A stretch of 58,065 nucleotides of DNA from Virgisporangium aurantiacum (GTDB lineage Bacteria > Actinomycetota > Actinomycetes > Mycobacteriales > Micromonosporaceae). The notes under the pieces are model-generated. The model saw only the letters and a list, made by a program, of their open reading frames with translations. It did not search any database and was not told where the DNA came from. This document shows positions 42,660 to 49,798 of this stretch, piece by piece. Numbering within the stretch: the stretch's first letter is position 1; each line of letters starts with the position of its first letter. Location: assembly GCF_016863635.1 (NCBI RefSeq), contig NZ_BOPG01000113.1:1-58065 (forward strand), given 5' to 3'. The position numbers and the translations under genes are program-made.

Positions 42660-43927
42660 GCGTGCACCTCCGCGGAGATCCCGTCGAGGATGGTCGGCAC
42701 GTCCGGAAGGTCGGCGAGCGCGGCCAGGTAGCGCTCCCGGGCGGCGGCCAGCCGGTCGCGTTCCGGCCCGGCGTCGAGCAGGGACCGGATGACGGCCAGG
42801 CCCGCCACGTCGTCGAAGATCTCGACGTGCCGGATGACGTCGGTGAACGGGTTGCCGTCGACCAGCGAGTGCAGGAAGTGGAACCAGCCGACCGGGAACA
42901 TCCGGAACGCGTACAGGTGCCCGACGTCCCGGATCGCGTCGGTGGCGGTGCCGCTCAACGCGACCTCACCGGTCAGCAGCGACCGCGGCCGGTCGCCGCC
43001 GACCAGCGAGCTGAACAACGCCACCGACGGGATGCCGGCCAGCGCCAGCCGGTGCAGGCTGACCGAGATGAGGTTGTTCGAGATGTGCAGGTCGACGGCG
43101 GCGGCGAGGCGCCGGAACTCCATCGGGCTCAGCGACCCGGTGGTGTGGAAGCCCGGTGGCGCACCGTCGTGGAAGACCAGCGGCGAACCGACCGACACGA
43201 CGTCGGCGTGGTCGAGCAGCCCGCGCAGCAGCCATTCGAGCATCGTCGTGCTGGCCCGGACGAAGTTCTCGACGATCGGGTACGCGACGTGCATGCGTTG
43301 CCAGGTCGCCCCGGTGAGCAGGATCAACGGGTTCCCCGGCCGCACGCCGAGGTCGGCGCGCACCTGCCGGGCGGCGTCCGGGCCACCGATGGCCGGCCCG
43401 GCCGGGTCGATCAACGGGTACGCGAACGCGTCGACGTCGGTGACCAGCGGGTTGTTCAGCGGACACGGCCGCAGCCGGAACGACAGGCCGTCGACCGCCA
43501 CCTCGTTCTGGTAGGCGGCGCGGAAGCCGTACGTGTCGAGGAACGAACCCGGCCGCCCCCAACTGAAGTTGTCGAACGTGCCGATCGGGCACTCGAAGAC
43601 GGTCAGGTCGTCGCGGGTCAACCCGTAGTGGCGGTCGCAGAAGTCGTAGTTGAGAAAGTCGGCGAGCACGACCGCGACGGGCCGGTGCACGTGCTGGATG
43701 TCCTGGAGCTGAAGCCGGTTGACCTTTCCCGCGCCGGGGATCAGCACCTGGTACGGCAGGCCGGTGCCGCCGATCAGCGCGCGGTGCGAGGGCGGTATCA
43801 GGAACAGCGGCTGGAAGCCCGAGCCGCGCATGCGGCCGGCGAACTCGGTGGCGATTGTCAACTCGCCGTGCGCCCAGAAGCTGGTCACGATGAACAGCAC
43901 CACGCGGCGACGGCCCACCGGGCTCAC
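42656..43927 (-). CDS. DUF6365-like GT-B-type protein, copy 2
   Basis: 423 aa. GTG 43927 overlaps the stop of the gene before; GTG 43918 is an alternative. The opening is VVLFIVTSFWAHGELTIATEFA. Middle motifs are FDNFSWGRPGSFLDTYGF and LRPCPLNNPLV, and the C-terminal part has LALAGIPSVALFSSLVGGDRP and VGWFHFLHSLVDGNPFTD. It is paralogous to the next gene (CPLN-P, then GW-hFL, then NPhTD). The layout is GT-B-like, with glycosyltransferase activity inferred. Two such genes in tandem may act as a pair. Confidence 0.68.
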   Translation of the reverse strand: MSPVGRRRVVLFIVTSFWAHGELTIATEFAGRMRGSGFQPLFLIPPSHRALIGGTGLPYQVLIPGAGKVNRLQLQDIQHVHRPVAVVLADFLNYDFCDRHYGLTRDDLTVFECPIGTFDNFSWGRPGSFLDTYGFRAAYQNEVAVDGLSFRLRPCPLNNPLVTDVDAFAYPLIDPAGPAIGGPDAARQVRADLGVRPGNPLILLTGATWQRMHVAYPIVENFVRASTTMLEWLLRGLLDHADVVSVGSPLVFHDGAPPGFHTTGSLSPMEFRRLAAAVDLHISNNLISVSLHRLALAGIPSVALFSSLVGGDRPRSLLTGEVALSGTATDAIRDVGHLYAFRMFPVGWFHFLHSLVDGNPFTDVIRHVEIFDDVAGLAVIRSLLDAGPERDRLAAARERYLAALADLPDVPTILDGISAEVHA

Positions 43928-44598
43928 CGCACCGACTGGGCGAGGGCGGCGGTCACGGCCGCCTGGTCCGGGAACATCGCGGCCATCAGGGCGCCGACGA
44001 CCGGCCGCTGGCCCACACCGACCGACGAGTACAGCGCGAGCAACGGCTCGCAGAGCATCGAGCCGAGGGCCTTGAACCGCACCGGTGCCGGCGGTTGCCG
44101 GCCGGCCAGTTCCAGGAACCGCGCCACCGCGGGCCAGTCGTCGCTCATGCTCGCCACGTACGCCTGCTGCACGTGCGTGCACGCGAAGTACGGCTCCCAC
44201 GGCTCGGCCGCCTGCCGGTCGGCGAGGTCGTCGAGATCCTCCCGGGCCATCGTCCGCTCGTGCTCGACGAACATCGTGTACGCGCTGAACCCGGTGGGTA
44301 CGAGGGCACGCAGCCGGGCCCGGCAGTAGCGGGCGGGCCAGTGGTCCGGCGCGGCGGACAGCACGTCGCCGAGCGCCTCCATCGCGGCGTTGTAGCTGCG
44401 GTGACCCTCCACATCGGACCGTACGGTGTGGAGGGTGGCCATGACGGCGAGCGTGTAGCGGAAGCTCACCTCCGGGTCGTCCCAGTCCGTCTGGTACCGC
44501 TCGTTCAACTGGTCCACGATGCGGTTCGCGCGTCCGAGCCGCAGCGCGACCCGGACCGCCTCGTACAACTCGTCGTCGGCCCTCGTGATCAGGCGCAC
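43924..44598 (-). CDS. 'PDHW' protein, copy 2 (unrecognised family)
   Basis: 224 aa from GTG 44598. GGGGAG sits 5 bases ahead, and the start overlaps the radical SAM stop by 10 bases. Blocks shared with the 33894-34592 protein are the opening MRLIT, APDHWPARYCR (83-93), WEPYFAC (134-140) and FKALGSMLCEPL. Conserved Trp, His, Tyr and Cys in the blocks suggest a ligand or partner surface. The protein is all-helical and has no signal peptide. Its place directly after the radical SAM gene suggests a partner or chaperone of that step, which is inference. Confidence 0.7.
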   Translation of the reverse strand: MRLITRADDELYEAVRVALRLGRANRIVDQLNERYQTDWDDPEVSFRYTLAVMATLHTVRSDVEGHRSYNAAMEALGDVLSAAPDHWPARYCRARLRALVPTGFSAYTMFVEHERTMAREDLDDLADRQAAEPWEPYFACTHVQQAYVASMSDDWPAVARFLELAGRQPPAPVRFKALGSMLCEPLLALYSSVGVGQRPVVGALMAAMFPDQAAVTAALAQSVR

Positions 44599-45512
44599 GT
44601 CTGCTCCCCGTCGGGCACCGTGACCACCGGTTGGAACTCGTCCCAGCCGACGAGTTCGGCGTACTCCTTGTAGACCCCGCCGCACTTCGCGTTGTGCGCG
44701 CAGCCCCGGCAACGCGCGTCCTTGACCCGGGTGAACGCGTCCATGTAGTGCTCGTAGTCGTCCAGGACGAACGTCCGGTAGAGCATCTTGAACTGGTTCG
44801 TCTCCCAGTCGATCATGTACCGCTCGTAGCCGGGTACCGAGCAGTACGGGAAGCCCTCCAGGGTGACCGTCGTGTTCCGGGCCACCGCGCGGTCCACCGC
44901 CTCCAGCACGTACGGCTGGATCTCGTCGTAGCGCGGCGTCACGTCCCAGAAGTTGCGCAGCGCGGTGCCCGACGTGTGCAGGGCGGAGATGTTGATGTGG
45001 TCCGCCCCGTGGGTGACGCAGAGGTCGACGATGTCCGGCATCTCGGTGTAGTTGTCCTTGCTGACAACCGAGTTCGTCCGCACCTTCTGCCCGAGGAGCT
45101 TGATGTTGCGGATGCCCTTGACCGCCTGGTCGAAGCTGCCGCGGGCCAGGCTGATCCGGTCCTGCGTCTGCGCGGTGGCTCCGTGCATCGAGACGATGAA
45201 CAGCGTGACGTTGCGCGCGACCACCTCCTCGGCGAACTTCATCAGCGCCAGCTTGCGGCCGTTCGTCTGCAGGTAGACCGTCGGGTAGCCGAGCTCCTTG
45301 ATCTCGTCCAGGATCTCCAGGAAGTCCTTGCGGATCGTCGCCTCGCCGCCGTGCAGGTTCACCGCTTCGTAGCCCTGGCCGGCGTTCTCCCGCAGGAACC
45401 GCGACACCCGCGCGCGGACGATCGTGTCGGCGCTCATGTGCGGCGAGTCCACGATGCAGAAGTTGCATTTGCTGTTGCAGACGTCGGTGAGGTGCACGCT
45501 GAGGGCCTTCAC
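44589..45512 (-). CDS. Radical SAM enzyme with C-terminal auxiliary cluster site
   Basis: 307 aa from GTG 45512. CNSKCNFC (Cys12, 16, 19) binds the SAM iron-sulfur cluster, and LHGGEAT (about 53-59) is the SAM-binding GGE motif. The C-terminal Cys224 with Cys268, Cys271 and Cys277 (CRGCAHNAKC) could bind one auxiliary cluster, as in Twitch/SPASM peptide-modifying enzymes. The GVYKEYAELVGWDEFQP ending is usual in that group. No N-terminal RRE-like domain is present. Its GTG overlaps the stop of the 100-aa precursor-like gene, the standard arrangement for an enzyme acting on that peptide. Confidence 0.87.
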   Translation of the reverse strand: MKALSVHLTDVCNSKCNFCIVDSPHMSADTIVRARVSRFLRENAGQGYEAVNLHGGEATIRKDFLEILDEIKELGYPTVYLQTNGRKLALMKFAEEVVARNVTLFIVSMHGATAQTQDRISLARGSFDQAVKGIRNIKLLGQKVRTNSVVSKDNYTEMPDIVDLCVTHGADHINISALHTSGTALRNFWDVTPRYDEIQPYVLEAVDRAVARNTTVTLEGFPYCSVPGYERYMIDWETNQFKMLYRTFVLDDYEHYMDAFTRVKDARCRGCAHNAKCGGVYKEYAELVGWDEFQPVVTVPDGEQTCA

Positions 45513-45811
45513 TGGTTCGCCTCCAGATCGGAGTCGGCCAGCTCGTAACTGCGTTCGAGTTCGGCGAGACCGTCCGGTGTGTACACCGCGGAGTCGACCG
45601 TGAAGTACTCGTCCAGGTTCGCCGGCGTGAGCTTGTCCAGATCGGACTCGTCCAGGCTCCGCAGCAGCATCACCTGCACCTCGCTCAGCTCGTACCCGGA
45701 CAGCGCGGAGTCGGGGTCGTCCAGCAGTTGTCTGCGGAACGTGTCGTCGTTGATCGACCGCTCGAGTACATCCTTGACCGGGCTGCGCCCGGCGGACTCG
45801 TCTGTTTCCAC
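45509..45811 (-). CDS. RiPP precursor-like 100-aa protein
   Basis: Acidic 100-aa protein from GTG 45811, with a perfect AGGAGG (45818-45823) 6 bases ahead, so high translation is expected. Residues ~13-60 (VLERSINDDTFRRQLLDDPD, then ALSGYELSEVQVMLLRSLDE) resemble the helical LigA-like leader of the Franean1_4349-type RiPP precursors. The 40-residue tail (LDEYFTVDSAVYTPDG onward) has Tyr69, Tyr77, Tyr89, many Asp/Glu/Ser, and no Cys or Trp. Thioether or Trp cross-links are therefore excluded, and Tyr, Asp or backbone chemistry would be needed. It is coupled to the radical SAM gene by GTGA. It could instead be a carrier or regulatory protein. Confidence 0.7.
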   Translation of the reverse strand: METDESAGRSPVKDVLERSINDDTFRRQLLDDPDSALSGYELSEVQVMLLRSLDESDLDKLTPANLDEYFTVDSAVYTPDGLAELERSYELADSDLEANQ

Positions 45812-45829
45812 GCTCGTCCTCCTGACTGG

Positions 45830-47080
45830 TCATGAGCTTGCGTGTGTCGCCGCGACGGACGCGGCGCCGAGCCCGGCGACGAGGGACGCCGCTGTCCGCG
45901 CCGGTGCCGCGGCGCGCAGTTCGGCCATCACCCGCGCCGCGTTGCGCCGGTAGGTGGCGTCGCCGCAGACCGTCTCGACCGCGGCACGGAAGTCGGCCGG
46001 GCCGGCGGTGAGCGGGTCCACCGCGATGCCGAGACCGAGTTCCTGGCAGCGGTTCGCGACGTACGGCTGGTCGATCGCCGTCGGCACGACGACGAGGGGA
46101 ACGCCGCGCACGAGCGCCCGGGACACCATTCCCCAGCCGCCGTGTGATGCCACGGCGGTGCACCGCGCGACGAGCGCGTCGAACTCCTCCGGCGGAATCA
46201 GGCCGGTGAAGCGCGTTCCGGCCGGCGGCGGGCCGAGCGTGTCGGCATCCAGTCCGGGTGGGACGATCACCACCGCGTCGACGTCCATTCCGCGCAGGGC
46301 GCGCGCGACGATGCGGAAGTACCGTTGCTGGCGGCGGGCTCCGTCGCCGAGTCGCTGCCAGATGTTCGACCCGGCCGCCACCACGATGCTCGGCCGCGCC
46401 GGGCCGCCGGTGCCTCCGGCCGTGTCGCCCGTAGTGACACCCGCCGTCACGCCGGCCGGCACCAGCGGGCCGACCAGGCGCACCTGGGCTGGTAGGCGGG
46501 CCACCGCCGTCGGCCCGGCGAACGACGGCGTCACCGGGATCAGGTGCAGGTACGGCGAAACGCGGCCGAGCAGGTTGCCGCCGGGCTCGGCGTCGAGGCC
46601 CAGTTCGGCGAGCGTCGACGCCGCGTCGAAGTGCGGCGCCACCACCGGATCGATGAACATCGTGTACGAGTCGACCGCCGGCACCGGGCTGCACGCGATC
46701 GACGCCCACGGCAGACCCATGCGTTGCGCCGCAAGGCCGGCCCCCGGCATGAACACGTCGCCGACCACGATCGTCGCGCCCGTAGCGGTGAGTGCCTCCT
46801 CCACGTCGAGCGTCATGTCCACGATGGAGCCGAGGGCGAGGTGCCGGAAGATCGCACCGGTGTCACCCGACGCCAGGAGCCCCGGCGGGAGCGGAGCGTC
46901 GGCGCGCCACCGCCGCGGGGCCACGGTCGTCAGGCCGTACCGGGTGAACTCCCCGGCCCGGTGCGGCTCGGCGAGGACGGTGACGCCGATACCACGCGCG
47001 CGCAGTGCCACGCCGAGAACGGCCATCGGATTCGTGTGCCCCGCCAGCCCGTACGGGACCAGCAAAATGTCGCTCTCCAC
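45830..47080 (-). CDS. GT1-type (UGT/MGT-like) glycosyltransferase
   Basis: 416 aa from GTG 47080, with GGAG upstream. The N-terminus ILLVPYGLAGHTNPMAVLGV is the acceptor domain of antibiotic-type GT-B enzymes. The donor domain holds IVVAAGSNIWQRLG and SHGGWGMVSRALVRGVPLVV followed by PTAIDQPYVANR, the usual nucleotide-sugar motif of macrolide/EryC-type glycosyltransferases. A Thr/Gly-rich linker (TAGVTTGDTAGGTGGPA) joins the domains. It is the first gene of the eleven-gene operon, 18 bases before the precursor-like gene. Its upstream region contains a tandem 11-bp repeat. Confidence 0.9.
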   Translation of the reverse strand: MESDILLVPYGLAGHTNPMAVLGVALRARGIGVTVLAEPHRAGEFTRYGLTTVAPRRWRADAPLPPGLLASGDTGAIFRHLALGSIVDMTLDVEEALTATGATIVVGDVFMPGAGLAAQRMGLPWASIACSPVPAVDSYTMFIDPVVAPHFDAASTLAELGLDAEPGGNLLGRVSPYLHLIPVTPSFAGPTAVARLPAQVRLVGPLVPAGVTAGVTTGDTAGGTGGPARPSIVVAAGSNIWQRLGDGARRQQRYFRIVARALRGMDVDAVVIVPPGLDADTLGPPPAGTRFTGLIPPEEFDALVARCTAVASHGGWGMVSRALVRGVPLVVVPTAIDQPYVANRCQELGLGIAVDPLTAGPADFRAAVETVCGDATYRRNAARVMAELRAAAPARTAASLVAGLGAASVAATHASS

Positions 47081-47208
47081 TGGCGCTCCGCTGCGAGATG
47101 CTGCCGATTGGAAGTGCGAACGATACCCGCTGCCGAACGCCGTGCCAGTCCGGTTCGCGGCCACCGCAACAGCACCGCAGCAAAAGCACAACAACGACCG
47201 CCTACGGT

Positions 47209-47230
47209 TCTCGTACGTGTCTCGTACGTG
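47209..47230. promoter_or_regulatory. Tandem 11-bp direct repeat in divergent promoter region
   Basis: Two exact abutting copies of TCTCGTACGTG, at 47209-47219 and 47220-47230, followed by a partial third (TCGAGGCGTG). An 11-bp period equals one helical turn and is how SARP activators bind. The site lies between the divergent GT1 operon and the nucleotidyltransferase gene, 28 bases before the latter's start. The core CGTACG is itself palindromic. Confidence 0.55.
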
Positions 47231-47257
47231 TCGAGGCGTGGTCCGGCTGGAGGCCGA

Positions 47258-48049
47258 ATGGGACGGGTGTTCGGGGTGGTGCCGGCGGCCGGTGTCGGGT
47301 CCCGGCTGTCGCCCTACCGCGCGCCGAAGGAACTCATCCAGGTCGGCTACCGCCGGGCCGCGCCGGACGACGCGACACGGCTGCTGCCGATGGCCGCCGT
47401 CGAGCACGTCCTCTACGGAATGCGGACCGGCGGTGTGCACAACGTTCTGCTGACGCTGTCGCCGGCGAAGTGGGACATCTTCCGGTATCTCGGCGACGGC
47501 CGGGAGATCGGCCTGGAACTGGCCTACCTCTGCCAGGACGAGCCGCTCGGCATGCCGCACGCGCTCGATCTGGCCCGACCGTTCGTCGCGGACCACACCG
47601 TGTGCATGGGCATGCCCGACACCATCGTGGCCCCGCGCGACTGTTTCGCTCAACTGCTGGAGTTCCACGGGACCCACCGCGCCGACCTCAGCCTCGGTGT
47701 GTTTCCGACCGACGAGCCCCAGGCCCTCGCGCCGGTGCTGATCGAACCCGGTGGCCACCGCGTCATCGCCGTCGTCGACAAGCCCGCGGTGCCGCCGGCC
47801 GCGAACACGTGGGGAATCGCGTGCTGGTCACCGGCGTTCACCGAGCTGCTGCACGAGTTCGTCCGTGGTGCCGCGGACACCCGCGAGCAGCTCCTCAGCG
47901 ACGTGTTCGTCGCCGCGATGACCGCCGGGCTCCGCGTGCACGGTCTAGCCTTCGGCGACGGCGCCTACCACGACATCGGCACGGCGACCGGTGTGCTCCG
48001 TGCCCGGGCCCGGTTCGAGGCGCAGGAACGCATTCCGGCCGCGCTCTGA
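47258..48049 (+). CDS. NDP-sugar nucleotidyltransferase (RmlA-like)
   Basis: 263 aa from ATG 47258 with GGAGG upstream. VVPAAGVGSRLSPYRAPKEL is the GxGxR...PK nucleotide-binding signature of sugar-1-phosphate nucleotidylyltransferases. GMPDTIVAP carries the metal-binding Asp and HDIGTATGVL the C-terminal DxGT motif. It likely makes an NDP-sugar donor for the neighbouring glycosyltransferases; the sugar is unknown. No dehydratase, epimerase or reductase genes are in the window. The next gene starts 12 bases after its stop. Confidence 0.9.
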   Translation: MGRVFGVVPAAGVGSRLSPYRAPKELIQVGYRRAAPDDATRLLPMAAVEHVLYGMRTGGVHNVLLTLSPAKWDIFRYLGDGREIGLELAYLCQDEPLGMPHALDLARPFVADHTVCMGMPDTIVAPRDCFAQLLEFHGTHRADLSLGVFPTDEPQALAPVLIEPGGHRVIAVVDKPAVPPAANTWGIACWSPAFTELLHEFVRGAADTREQLLSDVFVAAMTAGLRVHGLAFGDGAYHDIGTATGVLRARARFEAQERIPAAL

Positions 48050-48061
48050 GGCGGGGACCCG

Positions 48062-48904
48062 TTGATACACCTCGTGGCCGTGGTGGGTGGTGGCGACAGC
48101 CTCCTGCTCTCACACTTCGTCGACCACTACCGCGGCCTCGGCGTCGAGTCGTTCTTTCTGATCCGGCACGCCGAAACCACCGCGGAGCCGGCCTACGAGG
48201 AGATCGCGTCCCACGCCCGCGCGGCCGGGGTGTCGTTGTACCGCACGCATGTCGGCCCGTGGAACGACAATCTGCACGGTCGCCTGATGAGTGCCGCGAT
48301 GGCCGAACACCCCGACGACTGGTACGTCCTCGCCGATCTGGACGAGTTCCACCTCTACGACCGCCCGTTGCGCGAGCTCGTCGGCCTCTGCGAACGGATG
48401 GGCAAGGACCATGTCTGCGGCTGCTACGTGGACCGCATCGGCCCCGGCGGCACCCTGCCGCCGGTGCGCACCGGAGCGCTGTGGCCGCAGTTCCCGTTGG
48501 GCGGCGCCGTCACGTCCCGGCTGCTGTGCGCGCCGAGCGTGAAGGTGGGGCTGGCGCTCGGCCGGCGCGGAACAGGGGGTGGCCACCACGGTGTTCCCGG
48601 CCGCACCGGCATGCCCGGCCGGCGAAGCTACATCCAGGTGCACCACTTCAAGTGGACGGCCAGCCTTCCGGCCCGCATGCGGCGACGCATGCAACGCTAC
48701 GAGAACGGCGACTGGGAGCTGGTGTACCCGTCGGTGCTCGACGAGGCCAAACGGGTCCTGCGGTTCCTGCGCCGGCAGGGCGGCCGGATCGACGTCGCCG
48801 ACCGGCGGCTGCTCGTCGACGAATGCGGGCCCGGCTACGACGCGTACCGGCCGTGGCCGAAGGTCGTCCGCGACGCCCGTCGGTGGAACGTCATCTTCAG
48901 GTGA
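48062..48904 (+). CDS. GT-A-like glycosyltransferase (Glyco_tranf_2_4/GT92-type)
   Basis: 280 aa from a TTG at 48062 (MIHLVAVVGGGDSLLLSHFV); GTG 48074 is an alternative. SHFVDHYRGLGVESFFLIRH is the usual opening of this group, and WYVLADLDEFHLYD carries the DLDEF metal motif. C-terminal YIQVHHFKWTASLPARM resembles the acceptor-side His-Phe-Lys motif of the family. It is 12 bases after the nucleotidyltransferase, in one transcript. It converges with the GT8-like gene across 9 bases. The donor and acceptor are unknown. Confidence 0.82.
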   Translation: MIHLVAVVGGGDSLLLSHFVDHYRGLGVESFFLIRHAETTAEPAYEEIASHARAAGVSLYRTHVGPWNDNLHGRLMSAAMAEHPDDWYVLADLDEFHLYDRPLRELVGLCERMGKDHVCGCYVDRIGPGGTLPPVRTGALWPQFPLGGAVTSRLLCAPSVKVGLALGRRGTGGGHHGVPGRTGMPGRRSYIQVHHFKWTASLPARMRRRMQRYENGDWELVYPSVLDEAKRVLRFLRRQGGRIDVADRRLLVDECGPGYDAYRPWPKVVRDARRWNVIFR

Positions 48905-48913
48905 GGTCGGCGG

Positions 48914-49750
48914 TCACGCCGGATCGCTGTAGTAGTTCCAGAGGTCGGCGTACGGGATCGGCCGGTTCTCCTGCCTGGCCCGTTGCCATTCGCCGGCCCA
49001 GTGCACCATGAGGGTCGGCGACTGCGGCCGTACCACCCGCCCGGCCCGCACGACATACGACGGGTCACCGGCCCACCGTTCCATCGGAATGTTCCATGCG
49101 CCGCTGTCGGTCGCGATGGTGTGGAGGCTGGTGTACGGTCGGCCGGACGTGACGATCAGGTAGTTCAGCAAAGGCTGCTCGCAACACAGAAGCTCCATGT
49201 GGTCGGCCAACGCCAGTGCCGCGGGCAGCCGGGTGTCGACGTCGGCGGGAGCCAGGCACCCGCGGCGCGAGGCGACGAAACCGGTGCTCGCGGCGTACGC
49301 GATCTGGTCGTCCGCCAGGGCGCCCGTGCCGTGGATCGTGTCTTTCCAGACCCACCTCCGCGTCTCGGGCACGTGCGAGAACGAGGTGACGAAGTCGTTC
49401 CCGCGGAGGTGGTCGAAGACGAACCCCACGTTGGCCAGAACCACGGTGTCACAGTCGATGTAGACGAACTCGTCGAAGGGCCCGTCCCACAGCGCCAGCT
49501 TGCGGTACTGCCCGACCCGCCGACCGTGGAACATGCGACTGATGTCGTCACACCAGCGCAGCCGGTCGCCGTCGGGCCAGATCGTGAAGCCGTACCGGTC
49601 GGCGAGCCGGCTCAGGTCGTCGATGTCGTCGCCGTACGGAATCAGACACAACGGCAACGACCGGTTGTAGACCCGGAAGCTGTTCAGAAACGTCGTCGCG
49701 AGGTTCAGGATGCCGTCGTTCGCCAGGAAATACGCGCCTCGTTCAGCCAC
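48914..49750 (-). CDS. GT8-like glycosyltransferase
   Basis: 278 aa from GTG 49750, with a perfect AGGAGG 5 bases ahead. FLANDGILNLATTFLNSFR opens the fold, FVYIDCDTVVLANV holds the DxD (Asp-Cys-Asp), and LMVHWAGEWQ is the HWAG motif that contacts the acceptor or metal. The length is typical for a bare GT8/nucleotide-diphospho-sugar transferase domain. It follows the NRPS by 48 bases and so is probably cotranscribed with it. This would link the peptide synthetase to glycosylation, an inference. Confidence 0.8.
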   Translation of the reverse strand: MAERGAYFLANDGILNLATTFLNSFRVYNRSLPLCLIPYGDDIDDLSRLADRYGFTIWPDGDRLRWCDDISRMFHGRRVGQYRKLALWDGPFDEFVYIDCDTVVLANVGFVFDHLRGNDFVTSFSHVPETRRWVWKDTIHGTGALADDQIAYAASTGFVASRRGCLAPADVDTRLPAALALADHMELLCCEQPLLNYLIVTSGRPYTSLHTIATDSGAWNIPMERWAGDPSYVVRAGRVVRPQSPTLMVHWAGEWQRARQENRPIPYADLWNYYSDPA

Positions 49751-49798
49751 CTGATCCTCCTGCCAGAGGCAAACCGGCCAGCCACTCCCAGCGGCAGC

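Noticed and set aside
44589..45811. Sactipeptide or ranthipeptide assignment
   Set aside because: The precursor-like protein has no cysteine, which those thioether classes require.
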